DNA of 48,149 nt from an uncultured Bacteroidota bacterium (lineage in GTDB: Bacteria; Bacteroidota; Bacteroidia; Chitinophagales; Chitinophagaceae), in the NCBI GenBank assembly GCA_903927185.1, contig CAIYLW010000097.1, positions 1 through 48,149 of the forward strand, in the 5' to 3' direction. The position numbers and the translations under genes are program-made. Every line of letters begins with the position of its first letter. Position 1 is the first letter of the stretch. Positions 7,884 to 17,391 of this stretch are shown one piece after another. The notes beneath the pieces were generated by a model, which worked only from the letters and a program-made list of their open reading frames with translations, searched no databases and was not told the DNA's origin.

Positions 7884-8906
7884 TTATTTTGATAAAACTA
7901 AAACCTGGAAACTTCCCGCTACCATTTTAGGTCTGGTTCCTTTAGGTGCATCAGCAGGAACGGCTTCCATATCAGCAGCTGGCAAATATAGCTTATGCGT
8001 TTTAGTATCGATAGTCATAGTACGAGCAGATCTTTTTGTTGGCACTGTTTCTAAAACAACAAAGCTATTGGCACTTTGTTCTTTTACAATAGTTATAGTG
8101 CCTGAACCATTGGAAGTAAATATTAAATTAGTACTAGGATCAAAACCCGCGCCATCGCAACCATCACCAATGGGTAGTTGCGCAACTATTTTTCCGTTAG
8201 TTGCATCCATCGCCACTAATAACTTATCGCAAGTTGCAAAAAGTCTTTTCGTTTTTAAATCAATCACTAATCCTGTAGGTTCTTCACCTGGCAGTAATGA
8301 CCAATGATTTAAGACCGTATATTTTATTAAATCAATTACTACAATTTCATTTTTGTCTTCGCTATTTACATAAAGCTTACCCATATTGTCACTTACTGCA
8401 GTTTCTGGTTTCCCGCCAACAGGTATTGTTGCAACCACTTTTTCTGTTACTGCATCGATGATAGTTAAATCTTTACTGCGTCCATTACAGGTAATAATTT
8501 TTTTAGTGTACTCGTCATACATGATTGCATCAGGATTTTCTCCTGTGCTAATTTGAGATAATACAGCAGCAGTTTTTAAATCAAAAACTGACACATTATT
8601 TAAACGGCCATTACTCGTATACCCCTTTCCAAGTGAAGAATTAAATGCAATACCGTGAACACCAGTTGTATTAGCAATTACACCCAAAGAATCGCCAGTT
8701 GCTTTATCTAAAATATTTACCTGGCCACCATGCGATACATACAATCTATTTGAATTTTCATCAACAGCTATATAGTCCCAACCTCCAGTACTAGCAATGT
8801 GAAAGGTGTTAGTTAATTTATAACCACTTGGTTTTTGTGCGGAAATTTGATTCATTGAAATTGTTAATGAGACAATTACAGTTAATCTGATGAACAAATT
8901 TTTCAT
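7884..8906 (-). CDS. Exported YVTN/YncE-type beta-propeller protein
   Basis: 340-aa protein with a signal peptide (MKNLFIRLTVIVSLTISMNQISAQ) and repeated propeller blades of the YncE/YVTN family, for example NRLYVSHGGQVNILDKATG, KLYVNSEDKNEIVVIDL and HKLYLPAADMEAVP. It should be periplasmic or secreted. Such propellers act as binding scaffolds and some bind metals; no catalytic function can be assigned. It is the last gene of the operon that begins with the response regulator at 16128, 36 nt after the RND pump gene and before a hairpin terminator. This suggests an accessory role for the efflux pump, perhaps binding or sensing its substrate. Confidence 0.88.
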   Translation of the reverse strand: MKNLFIRLTVIVSLTISMNQISAQKPSGYKLTNTFHIASTGGWDYIAVDENSNRLYVSHGGQVNILDKATGDSLGVIANTTGVHGIAFNSSLGKGYTSNGRLNNVSVFDLKTAAVLSQISTGENPDAIMYDEYTKKIITCNGRSKDLTIIDAVTEKVVATIPVGGKPETAVSDNMGKLYVNSEDKNEIVVIDLIKYTVLNHWSLLPGEEPTGLVIDLKTKRLFATCDKLLVAMDATNGKIVAQLPIGDGCDGAGFDPSTNLIFTSNGSGTITIVKEQSANSFVVLETVPTKRSARTMTIDTKTHKLYLPAADMEAVPADAPKGTRPKMVAGSFQVLVLSK

Positions 8907-8942
8907 ATTTTTTTGTTTAGTGTTTATTTATATCAAACTTAA

Positions 8943-11900
8943 TTAAGCATTTTGTAGCAATTCTGAATCCCAGGTAATTGAATTCTTATTTTTGTAAAAT
9001 AAACGAATCAAACTAGGCAATACAATTAATAATAGGGGAAGAGCTATTATAAACCCCCCAATTACAGCTATTGCCAGTGGTTGATGTAATTGGGCTCCAG
9101 TTCCAATACCCATTGCTATTGGAAGCAATGCAATGATAGCACCAAGTGCAGTCATTAATTTTGGCCTTAACCTGGTTGAAATACTATAAATAATTGCTTC
9201 ATCCACATTGTTTGAAAGTTTCAAAGATTCTCGGAATTGCAAGAAGGTAAATATGGCATTTTCTCCAATAATACCCACTATCATAATCAAGCCAGTATAG
9301 CTACCTACATTCAAAGCAGTTCCTGTAAAATATAATCCCATATAACTTCCACTTATACCTAACACAGAGATTAATAAAATGATCATGGAAATGCTAAAGT
9401 CTTTGAATAAGAATAAGATTACACCAAATACCAATAAACTTGAACTGATTAAAATGATTAGAAGTTCTTTGAATGACTGTTGTTGATCTGCATAAGACCC
9501 GCCATAAACAATCGCATAGCCTTGCGGTAAAACAATATTATCGTTGATTGATTTTTGAATGTCTTTAATGGTACTTCCCAAATCACGTTTTTCCAATCTT
9601 GCGGTAACAACTCCCATAGATTGCAAATCCTCCCTTTGAATTTCTGCATCACCATTATTTATGTGAACGTTTGCTAATTGATTAATTGGATGCAGTTTCC
9701 CACTTGGTAAAAAGATGGGAGTTTTTTCAATATCTGCTACACTGAGCGTTTTACTTCCAGGATAAATTAAACGTAGGTTGCTTAACTGATCTTTATCATA
9801 CACAGTTCCCACTAAATTCCCTTCTAATGAAGATTGCATTTGAAATTGCAAATTCGAAGCTGTAATACCATACTGAGCCATAGCACTGTAATTCGGTTCA
9901 ATATTAATAGATGGCCCGGCTATTACAATACCATCGAATACATCTGCGGTACCTTCTACTTTACCAATGATCGATGCAATTTTTTTAGAAAGTGTTTGAA
10001 GTGTTGCTTGATCATTTCCAAAAACTTTTACTTCAATAGGTTGTACAGAAGTCATTAAGTCGCCTAACATATCTCCAATCACCTGACCAAAATCGATTCT
10101 TAAAGCTGGTTGAGTAGATTCTACTTTCTTTCTAATATCACTGATAACTTCTTCTGTAGTTTTTGTTCTCGACTTTTTTAATTGAATCAAATAATCACCT
10201 CTGTTTGGTTCTGTAATAAAGAAGCCCATTTGTGTTCCAGTTCTTCTACTATAGGCTTCGACTTCTGGAACTTTCACTAAGATCTTTTCTACTTCCCGTA
10301 AGATCCTATCCGTTTCTTCTAAGGAAGTTCCCGGGGGCGAATTATAATCTAATACAATACTGCCTTCATCCATTTCAGGTAAGAACCCTGTTTCTAGTTT
10401 TGGATAAATATAGTATACCGAAAATGCAAGCGCACCAATAATTATTAAACTTAGATAAGGCTTAGTTATAAAAAATCCCACCCATTTCTGGTTAGAAGCT
10501 TTGTGTTGAACTTTATTTTTCTTAATTATATTAACCTTGCGGGATAAACGTAAATAAATAACAGGTAAAGCTATCCATGTTACGAAAAAGCTACAAACTA
10601 AAGTAATGATCATGGTATCTGTCATTACTTTAAAATAAGCACCTGCCACTCCACTCATCAATACAAAAGGTAAAAAAATAACAATGGTACTTAAAGAAGA
10701 TCCCACCATGGCAGGAAGTAAATAATCTAGTGCTTTCTTAACTAGTTTATTGGAGGGTTCTTCAGGATGTTCTTCGTGCGTTCGATGAATTTGTTCAACC
10801 ACTACAATTGCGTCATCAATAATTAATCCAATGGCAGCAGCTAAAGCCCCCAATGTCATAATATTTAAAGTTTGACCAATAGCGTATAAACATATAATCG
10901 AAAGGCATAAAATTACTGGTATGGTAATAAGAATTACTGAACTAGCTTTTAAAGATCGTAGAAAAATAATGGCAACAATAATTGCTAATGCTAACCCCAC
11001 AAACAAACTATCCGTTACACTTTTAATACTGTCTTTTACAAAATCTGCTTGTACATAAAAGGGTTGAATAGTAACATCTTTTGGAATTATTTTTTTAAGC
11101 TCTTTCAGTTTTTGGTTCATCCTTTCGCTTAGATCAACCAGATTTGAATTGGGTTGTTTAATTACTGCCAATAATATTCCTTCATGCCCGTTTGCATTAA
11201 CTTTAATATATTCTTTAGCTTCCTGAATTTGAACGTCTGCTATGTCTTTTAATAAAATAATTCGTTTCCCATTATTACTGAGAACTATATTACTTAATTG
11301 TTCTTTTGAGCTTACTGCTGCATCAGTTACAGTTAGATAAAGCAAACGATAATCCGAAAGGTATCCGTTTGATTTAATAAAATTGGTTTGTGCTAATGCA
11401 GTATTCACCATATCTGGTGTTACTCCAAGAGAACTCATTTTCTGTACATTCAAAACCATCCAGTATTCTTTTTGTTTACCACCAATGATGCGTATTTCAG
11501 ATACGCCTTCCACTTGTGATAAAAAAGGTTTGATGGTATACATCGCCAGGAGTTTCATTTCTATAGGCGATCTATTTTTACTTTCCAATGAGAATCCAGT
11601 GATTGGAAGAATTGAAGGATTCATCCTCTCAACAGTAATTTGAATATCTGGCGGCAGTGTATTTTTTATTTCATTAATCTTAGATTCAATTCGCTGCTTG
11701 CTGATGTCGATATTTGTATTCCAATCCATATATGCCGAGATCTCACAGGAACCTCTGCTAGTGGTGCTTCTGATTCTTTGTAAATCCGGAACTTGTTTGA
11801 TAGCATTTTCTAATTGACGAGTTACAGTAATCATCATTTTCTTAACTGGCTGCTGACCAGCATCTGCAATTATTTTTATTTTCGGAAAAGTTATTTCCGG

Positions 11901-12014
11901 AAATAAAGCAGTTTGCATTTTACTATAAGCAAAGAACCCGCCCAGTATAATTATAACAACTAATACCGTTACTGGATTTTTATAAGAGTTAAAAAAATTT
12001 CGCATAGGGATCAT
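8943..12014 (-). CDS. RND efflux pump inner-membrane subunit (AcrB/MdtB-like)
   Basis: Proton-driven tripartite pump subunit of 1023 aa. It has the RND layout: TM1 (about 10-30), a large periplasmic porter loop, TM2-6 (about 335-485), a second periplasmic loop and TM8-12 (about 850-1010). TM4 contains GLIIDDAIVVVEQ near residue 400, with the adjacent Asp pair of the HAE-type proton relay; heavy-metal (CusA-type) pumps have a different motif here, so a drug/organic-type or related substrate is more likely than Cu/Ag. The ATG at 12014 overlaps the stop of the membrane-fusion gene by 4 bases; a second ATG at 12005 is possible. It works with the fusion lipoprotein and the TolC-like protein encoded just upstream. 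Confidence 0.95.
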   Translation of the reverse strand: MIPMRNFFNSYKNPVTVLVVIIILGGFFAYSKMQTALFPEITFPKIKIIADAGQQPVKKMMITVTRQLENAIKQVPDLQRIRSTTSRGSCEISAYMDWNTNIDISKQRIESKINEIKNTLPPDIQITVERMNPSILPITGFSLESKNRSPIEMKLLAMYTIKPFLSQVEGVSEIRIIGGKQKEYWMVLNVQKMSSLGVTPDMVNTALAQTNFIKSNGYLSDYRLLYLTVTDAAVSSKEQLSNIVLSNNGKRIILLKDIADVQIQEAKEYIKVNANGHEGILLAVIKQPNSNLVDLSERMNQKLKELKKIIPKDVTIQPFYVQADFVKDSIKSVTDSLFVGLALAIIVAIIFLRSLKASSVILITIPVILCLSIICLYAIGQTLNIMTLGALAAAIGLIIDDAIVVVEQIHRTHEEHPEEPSNKLVKKALDYLLPAMVGSSLSTIVIFLPFVLMSGVAGAYFKVMTDTMIITLVCSFFVTWIALPVIYLRLSRKVNIIKKNKVQHKASNQKWVGFFITKPYLSLIIIGALAFSVYYIYPKLETGFLPEMDEGSIVLDYNSPPGTSLEETDRILREVEKILVKVPEVEAYSRRTGTQMGFFITEPNRGDYLIQLKKSRTKTTEEVISDIRKKVESTQPALRIDFGQVIGDMLGDLMTSVQPIEVKVFGNDQATLQTLSKKIASIIGKVEGTADVFDGIVIAGPSINIEPNYSAMAQYGITASNLQFQMQSSLEGNLVGTVYDKDQLSNLRLIYPGSKTLSVADIEKTPIFLPSGKLHPINQLANVHINNGDAEIQREDLQSMGVVTARLEKRDLGSTIKDIQKSINDNIVLPQGYAIVYGGSYADQQQSFKELLIILISSSLLVFGVILFLFKDFSISMIILLISVLGISGSYMGLYFTGTALNVGSYTGLIMIVGIIGENAIFTFLQFRESLKLSNNVDEAIIYSISTRLRPKLMTALGAIIALLPIAMGIGTGAQLHQPLAIAVIGGFIIALPLLLIVLPSLIRLFYKNKNSITWDSELLQNA

Positions 12015-12949
12015 TTTTGAATGATAGTTACTTTTGCAGTATCGGGAAGGCCATAATTTCCAGTCAATAAAATTTTATCACTGGTTTTTAAAACGGGTGA
12101 TAAAATCTCTACACTTGTTGCATTTTCCAATCCTTTTTTAATTGGAACTTTAACTGCCGTTACACTATCAATCAATTGCATGATCCAAAATTCAGATTGT
12201 GTTTCATCCGATAATACTGCCGTTTTTAATAATGATATTGTATTTGATTTAGCCGTTTTAACTAAACTTACTTTTGCAATTAAGTTTTCAGGAATTTGTT
12301 TGGAGCTATTAATTTTAATTACAAAACTTTGAGTTTGAGAAACTGCATCTACTGTTGGCATTGCATTGCTTATGGTACCATCAAGTATTGTTCCATCTGG
12401 TAATTTCAATTGTAGATTCTGATTAATAGATAAGTAAGGCTTAAGTTCATATGGAAGATCTAGTAAGAACACAAAACTTTTGGTGTCGGTAATAACTGCC
12501 ATTTGCTCGCCATCCTGAACATAGTCGCCGGCACGATAATTAATTTGAGTGATATATCCCGTTCCAGGGGATTTTATTGCGATTGCACCAGAAAAATGTA
12601 GCGAGGTATCTAATTTGCTGATGGTATTCCCAAGACTTTGCGACTCCTTTGTTTTAATTAAAAATAAAAGATCTCCCTTATTTACAAATTTGCCTAAACT
12701 GGCATTTACTTCTTGAAGATATCCGTTGGAAGAAGATTTTACATAGCTTTTTAATAAAAATGCCGAAACTGCATTTAATTCTACTGTCTCACTTAGGTTC
12801 CCATTAATTGGAGATGTAACTGTTACAGGTGTGCTTATAGCTTCACTTTTTTCTTCAGTTGGTTTTTCTGCTTTTTCAGGAGATGGCTTGCAAGCTGCCA
12901 TAAAACAGATGCATGCAATTAAAGAGTACTTGAACGTGGATACTATCAT
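12011..12949 (-). CDS. RND membrane fusion lipoprotein (periplasmic adaptor)
   Basis: 312-aa adaptor linking the RND pump to the outer-membrane channel. The N-terminus is a lipoprotein signal with lipobox F-M-A-A-C. An acidic/Lys-rich linker follows, then a split barrel-sandwich (lipoyl-like) domain: SSNGYLQEVNASLGKFVNKG and SPGTGYITQINYRAGDYVQDG. The C-terminal beta-barrel and membrane-proximal parts are typical of HlyD/AcrA. The alpha-helical hairpin between the two lipoyl halves is very short (about KTKESQSLGNTISKLDTS), so it would make little contact with the channel tip. The gene starts 5 nt after the TolC-like gene and overlaps the RND gene by 4 nt. Confidence 0.92.
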   Translation of the reverse strand: MIVSTFKYSLIACICFMAACKPSPEKAEKPTEEKSEAISTPVTVTSPINGNLSETVELNAVSAFLLKSYVKSSSNGYLQEVNASLGKFVNKGDLLFLIKTKESQSLGNTISKLDTSLHFSGAIAIKSPGTGYITQINYRAGDYVQDGEQMAVITDTKSFVFLLDLPYELKPYLSINQNLQLKLPDGTILDGTISNAMPTVDAVSQTQSFVIKINSSKQIPENLIAKVSLVKTAKSNTISLLKTAVLSDETQSEFWIMQLIDSVTAVKVPIKKGLENATSVEILSPVLKTSDKILLTGNYGLPDTAKVTIIQK

Positions 12950-12953
12950 AAGA

Positions 12954-14192
12954 TTATTTTCTATTCCAGTAATTGATCTGGTTGATGATTTGTAATTGAT
13001 TGATGCTATTTATAGTAATCGTATTTTTTGCATTCATATAATTTCCAATAGCAAGAATATAGTCTGCCATATGTGCATCTCCCGTTTCTAATAATTTCTG
13101 ATTCGCTTCAATTAGCGTTTCTGCATATTTAATTTGACTCTCAGATTGATGTATGAGATCTTCTGTAGCATGCAGTTGCTGAAACAGTTGGGCTATCTGT
13201 TGGCTATACTGAGTTTTAAAATAGTCCCTGTATTGTTGTCTACTTTGTTCTGCAATTCCAATTTTATCATGTTGCATTTTTTTCTGTTTCCCATCATAAA
13301 TTGGAACAACCAGGTTTACACCGAAACTGAATCCGAAATTTTTATAAGCTTGATTAGAAAAAGAAGTTAGATAGCCCCCGTCGCCATATACATTTACTTT
13401 TGGTTTATAACGATAATCAATTAGGGCATCACTATTACGAAGTTTTAAGCTATCATTTAAAAACTGCTGATAAAAAACAGAGTTCTCTGCATCAGGCAGT
13501 ATTGATAAAAATATTTCTGGTTTTTTTAAAGGTATTGCTGCTGTATCTTTTATTCCACATAAATAATTGAGCGTAGAGAAGTCGTTTTGAAATACATTTT
13601 TAATTTGTGTAATCTGAATTTCTTGTTGTTGCATAGTAACCAAGAAACTGAGATAGTCAGTTTGTCGATAAATCCCTTTTTCAGTAAGACTTTTTAAAAT
13701 ACTTTGTTCTTTCTTAAATAACTGAAGTACTTCTTTGTTAAAAGAATACTGTTGATAATTTCCATAAGCAGAAATATATTGCGCTGCGATGGTCTTTCGT
13801 AAATCTTGTTCTGAGATCTTTCCAGATGTTTTTAATGATTCATTTAACAATTGAATTGCTTCATGTTGATTTTTCAGATTTTCCTTACTAACTAATTGCT
13901 TTGAAACAGTTACTAACTGGCTAAAATTAGAACCATTTGTAATAGCACCATCATAACCCCAGCCTCCAAGGGTAGGTGAATAACTGTTAGAGCTTACTGC
14001 ATTAACTTGGGGAAGATATCCAGCAAGAATACGCATGCTGTCAATCAAATTGGTCCTTTGTTGATTTTTTAAATCTTTCAAAAATGGACTATTTTCAATA
14101 CCAGCTTGAATATAAAAATCAAGAGAACGTTCTTGCGTAAAAGCAATTAAATGAATTAGAAGTATAAAAAGAAGTGAACTAATTTTTTTCAT
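12954..14192 (-). CDS. TolC-like outer-membrane efflux channel
   Basis: 412-aa outer-membrane factor. A signal peptide (MKKISSLLFILLIHLIAFTQ) is followed by two repeats of long amphipathic helices and barrel strands characteristic of TolC/OEP proteins; the segment LVVPIYDGKQKKMQHD matches the conserved V-P-[IL]-[FY]-x-G region. The frame extends to a GTG at 14198, but the ATG at 14192 begins the signal peptide. It lies 11 nt after the histidine kinase gene and 4 nt before the adaptor gene. Placing the channel gene before the adaptor and pump is usual in Bacteroidota RND operons. Confidence 0.92.
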   Translation of the reverse strand: MKKISSLLFILLIHLIAFTQERSLDFYIQAGIENSPFLKDLKNQQRTNLIDSMRILAGYLPQVNAVSSNSYSPTLGGWGYDGAITNGSNFSQLVTVSKQLVSKENLKNQHEAIQLLNESLKTSGKISEQDLRKTIAAQYISAYGNYQQYSFNKEVLQLFKKEQSILKSLTEKGIYRQTDYLSFLVTMQQQEIQITQIKNVFQNDFSTLNYLCGIKDTAAIPLKKPEIFLSILPDAENSVFYQQFLNDSLKLRNSDALIDYRYKPKVNVYGDGGYLTSFSNQAYKNFGFSFGVNLVVPIYDGKQKKMQHDKIGIAEQSRQQYRDYFKTQYSQQIAQLFQQLHATEDLIHQSESQIKYAETLIEANQKLLETGDAHMADYILAIGNYMNAKNTITINSINQLQIINQINYWNRK

Positions 14193-14203
14193 CAACACAA
14201 TTT

Positions 14204-15454
14204 TTATGCTTGAAAACCTATGATAAAATGATGCATGTTTTTTTCATAAACATACGATATGCTAAACCCGGCACTAGTACAAATTTCTTTTATGATAGAC
14301 AGCCCTAAACCGGTACCCGTATCTGATGCTTTATAAAACCTGGTAAAAACTTTATCTAAATCTAAACTACCAGTTGTTCCGGTGTTTGATACAATCAATT
14401 GTTTTTGATATAAAGAAATTGAAATAGTACCCCCAATAGCTGTGTATCTGATAGCATTATTTAAAAGATTGCTTATTAATATTTCTGCTAAGTGTTGATG
14501 AAAATGTATTTCAAAATTAGCGGCATCTATTTGAAGTTTAATATGTTTTGATTCTAATAATTCCGTTCTTTCCTCACATTTTTGTTCAAGAATTGATTTA
14601 AGTTGAATCAATTCATTTAATATGAACTGTTTGTTTTCGAGTTTTGTAAGTAATAATAATGATTGATGAAGTTTTGAAAGTTTGAGGCAAGCGTCTTCAA
14701 TTGACAGCAATTGTTGCATCATAATTTCTTTCCCTTCAGCTAACTGATATAGCGATTCAACTTTAGTGCGAATTATTGCAAGAGGAGTTTGCATTTCGTG
14801 TGATGCATTTTCTGTAAATGAACGGAGCGCATAAAAATCTTTATGTATTTGCTCAGTCATTTTATTGAGGCTTTCATTTAATAAGTTTATTTCATCAATT
14901 GGTTCTTTGCTGAGAGTTAATGATTGTTGGTTTGCAGCGTAGTCTTTGATATTATTAATGGTATTGTAAAATGGTTGCCAAATAGAAGTAATCAGCCTCC
15001 GATTGATGAGGTAATTAAATAAAAGTATCAGAGCTACCATACTTAAGGTAAGTGGGATAATCAGTTTTAGTAATTCATCAGTTTCAGTTTCTGATTTATT
15101 AACAGCTACTAAATAGTTTTCTTTATTTACAGTAACCATAAAAATTAACTGCCTGATATATTCTCTTTCATTTTCAGATTTATTATAAGCTGGAATTGTT
15201 TTTGTAATGGAATTGGATATTGGTTGGCTGGCTTTAGTAATCTGAATCCATTGTTCTTTTGTATTTTGAATTTCAGGGAGTTGTTGATGCAATTGAATAT
15301 ATTCTGTAATTTCTTGTTTTTCAGATCTTAGTGAGGCATCAAGCTGTCTGATTAGCACATAATCTAAAACAAAATAGAAAGCAACACTACCTGCTAAAAA
15401 AATAATGATAGTTGCAGTTATATTTATTCGATTATATTTTGTGAATAGCTTCAT
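14204..15454 (-). CDS. Sensor histidine kinase
   Basis: 416-aa inner-membrane kinase. TM1 is at about 12-34 and TM2 at about 129-150, enclosing a roughly 95-residue periplasmic sensor with no recognised fold. A HAMP-like linker comes next, then the H-box SFTENASHEMQTPLA with phospho-acceptor H219, an N-box LLNNAIRYT and a G-box TGTGLGLSI. The F-box region VFTRFYKAS is present. It overlaps the response regulator gene by 4 bases (ATGA), so the pair is translationally coupled. Its place at the head of the efflux operon suggests that it senses the pump substrate or envelope damage caused by it, and that the system regulates itself. Confidence 0.94.
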   Translation of the reverse strand: MKLFTKYNRINITATIIIFLAGSVAFYFVLDYVLIRQLDASLRSEKQEITEYIQLHQQLPEIQNTKEQWIQITKASQPISNSITKTIPAYNKSENEREYIRQLIFMVTVNKENYLVAVNKSETETDELLKLIIPLTLSMVALILLFNYLINRRLITSIWQPFYNTINNIKDYAANQQSLTLSKEPIDEINLLNESLNKMTEQIHKDFYALRSFTENASHEMQTPLAIIRTKVESLYQLAEGKEIMMQQLLSIEDACLKLSKLHQSLLLLTKLENKQFILNELIQLKSILEQKCEERTELLESKHIKLQIDAANFEIHFHQHLAEILISNLLNNAIRYTAIGGTISISLYQKQLIVSNTGTTGSLDLDKVFTRFYKASDTGTGLGLSIIKEICTSAGFSISYVYEKNMHHFIIGFQA

Positions 15455-16128
15455 GCGATTTGCATTTTATATCCTTCACCATAAATAGAGCGAATACAAT
15501 CCTCACTTCCCGCAGCAACTATTTTTTTTCTAAGATTTTTTATATGGGCATAAATGAAATCGTAGTTATCTGGAAAATCCATATCGTCTCCCCATAAATG
15601 TTGTGCTATAGCATTTTTTGATAAAACCCTGTTTTTATTAATTGCCAAGTAAATTAGAAGCTGATACTCTTTTTGAGTCAGATCCAATTCTTTATTTTCT
15701 ATTGTAACGCGTTTTCCTTGTATGTCGATTGAAATGTTACCAATAATTAAATTTGACTTGCCCTGAAATTTTTTTCTTCTAATAATGGCTGCGACGCGAA
15801 CTGCTAATTCTGATAAGTGAAAGGGTTTGGCTAAATAGTCGTCGGCGCCCATTTCAATCCCGTTGATTTTGTCGCCTAGCTCACCCTTCGCTGAAATAAT
15901 AATGATACCGTCTGTTTTATTATTTTGTTTTAAATTTTTTAATAAATCCAATCCAGATCCACCAGGAAGCATAATGTCTAGGATGATACAGTCGTAATCA
16001 TATAATTCAATTTTTTCTAATGCATCTTGATAGTTGGAACATGACTCACATAAATAAGAACTTGAAGTCAAGAATTCAATCATGCTATGCCTTAAAGAAT
16101 ATTCGTCTTCTACAATAAGCAGTTTCAA
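15451..16128 (-). CDS. OmpR/PhoB-type response regulator
   Basis: 225-aa regulator: receiver domain (about 1-118) with the acidic pocket E7-D8, phospho-acceptor D51 (ILDIMLPGGSG), switch residue in IIISAKG and K in LAKPF; winged-helix DNA-binding domain (about 128-225) ending IRSIYGEGYKM. The start is a TTG at 16128: it gives the canonical MKLLIVEDE, and an in-frame stop lies 12 nt upstream with no ATG between, so TTG initiation is forced. It is the first gene of the efflux operon. Its targets are likely the operon's own promoter and possibly the divergent apbE promoter, which share a 320-nt spacer. Confidence 0.94.
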   Translation of the reverse strand: MKLLIVEDEYSLRHSMIEFLTSSSYLCESCSNYQDALEKIELYDYDCIILDIMLPGGSGLDLLKNLKQNNKTDGIIIISAKGELGDKINGIEMGADDYLAKPFHLSELAVRVAAIIRRKKFQGKSNLIIGNISIDIQGKRVTIENKELDLTQKEYQLLIYLAINKNRVLSKNAIAQHLWGDDMDFPDNYDFIYAHIKNLRKKIVAAGSEDCIRSIYGEGYKMQIA

Positions 16129-16448
16129 GCCCTGAATTTTTTACAAAATACCACTTTAAATCTGTAGAGAATCTGAAAAAATCATCATGCAATTATAATC
16201 ATCACCTTAAAAACTTAGATTTAAAATCAGACTATTTATTGTGTGTCTCAAATAGATTGCTCAAAAACATCTTGTTTTAGAAAAATTTGACGAAATCTTA
16301 CATTTCTTTAATTGATTTTTAATCATTTCACCGTTTTTATCAATCTTATAACTTTTGAAAGGCAACTAAACTCCTTTTATCTAACTCTATTTGTAAAATA
16401 TTGAATTCTAGATGCTTAGGTTGAAAGATTTCAGAAAGTGATGTAGTA
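16129..16448. other. Divergent intergenic region between the efflux operon and the apbE operon
   Basis: 320 nt of AT-rich sequence with no ORF I can support. It must hold the promoters for both directions. Two similar small palindromes, GATTTAAAATC (16218-16228) and GATTTTTAATC (16314-16324), lie 96 nt apart. They are candidate regulator sites only, because such AT-rich words arise easily by chance. Confidence 0.4.
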
Positions 16449-17381
16449 ATGGCGGTAAAGAATGTATATAAGAAGGGCCTTCTTTTGATGGGTAACAACT
16501 TTGAAATAAGTGTTGTTGCTGAAGATGAATTATGGGCTTTAGAAAAAATTGAATTGGGTGTGCTAGAAATTCAACGAATTGAAAAACTATTGACTACCTA
16601 TAATGATCAAAGTGAGACAAATCTGATCAATGTCAATGCTGGAATAAAGCCAGTTAAAGTGTCGATGGAAACCATTCAGTTAATTCAGCGTTCTATTCGT
16701 ATTTCCGAGATTACGCAAGGAGCTTTTGATATAAGTTATGGCTCAGTCGATAAAAGTCTCTGGAATTTTGATACAACCATGCAATCATTGCCAGATGCAG
16801 GAACAGCCAAAAAAATGGTTCGGTTGATCAATTATAGAAATATTGTTATTAATATGGAAGAAGGTTCTGTATTTCTAAGGGAAAAAGGGATGAGAATAGG
16901 ATTTGGTGGAATAGGAAAGGGATATGCAGCTGAACGGGCAAAATATATTTTGAAAAAAGCAGGGGTTGCGGCTGGAATTGTGAATGCTTCAGGTGATTTA
17001 ACGTGTTGGGGGCTTCAGCCTGATGGTACAGCTTGGACAATTGGGATTGTGCACCCGAATTTGGCAAACAAGATATTCTCAACTATGAATGTTACCGATA
17101 TGGCAGTTGCTACTTCCGGTAATTATGAGAAATTTATTATGATTGGAGGAAAAAAATTTTCGCATACAATTAACCCTCGAACAGGTCTGCCTGTGACAGG
17201 AATTAAAAGCGTTACTATAATTTCACCAAATGCAGAAATAGCAGATGCGATGGCAACTCCTGTTACAATTATGGGAATTGAAGCTGGATTAACAATGATT
17301 AATCAGATCAAACAAATTGAAGCCATCATCATAGACGACAACAATAATCTTTACACTTCAAGCAATTTACATTTCAAATAA
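16449..17381 (+). CDS. apbE: FAD:protein FMN transferase (ApbE family)
   Basis: 310-aa enzyme that attaches FMN from FAD covalently to Thr/Ser of target proteins, with Mg2+. The family motifs are present: GFGGIGKGYAAER (about 151-163), VNASGDLTCWG (the G-D flavin site, about 178-188), ATSGNYEKF, HTINPRTGLPV (H239 region) and the metal site AEIADAMATPV with D266 and T270. Unlike most ApbE proteins it has no signal peptide or lipobox: translation starts at MAVKNVYKKG, directly before the domain, and an in-frame TGA at 16422 rules out a longer ATG-started form. It is the first gene of a three-gene unit with the DUF4266 lipoprotein (10 nt downstream) and the DUF3570 barrel. No clear flavinylation target with the usual DGxTGAT-type motif is encoded nearby. 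Confidence 0.9.
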   Translation: MAVKNVYKKGLLLMGNNFEISVVAEDELWALEKIELGVLEIQRIEKLLTTYNDQSETNLINVNAGIKPVKVSMETIQLIQRSIRISEITQGAFDISYGSVDKSLWNFDTTMQSLPDAGTAKKMVRLINYRNIVINMEEGSVFLREKGMRIGFGGIGKGYAAERAKYILKKAGVAAGIVNASGDLTCWGLQPDGTAWTIGIVHPNLANKIFSTMNVTDMAVATSGNYEKFIMIGGKKFSHTINPRTGLPVTGIKSVTIISPNAEIADAMATPVTIMGIEAGLTMINQIKQIEAIIIDDNNNLYTSSNLHFK

Positions 17382-17391
17382 AATAGCAATC

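Noticed and set aside
8943..12014. RND pump as a heavy-metal (CusA-type) exporter because of the adjacent two-component system.
   Set aside because: The TM4 motif has the Asp-Asp pair of HAE-type pumps, and no Met-rich metal motifs or metallochaperone genes are seen.
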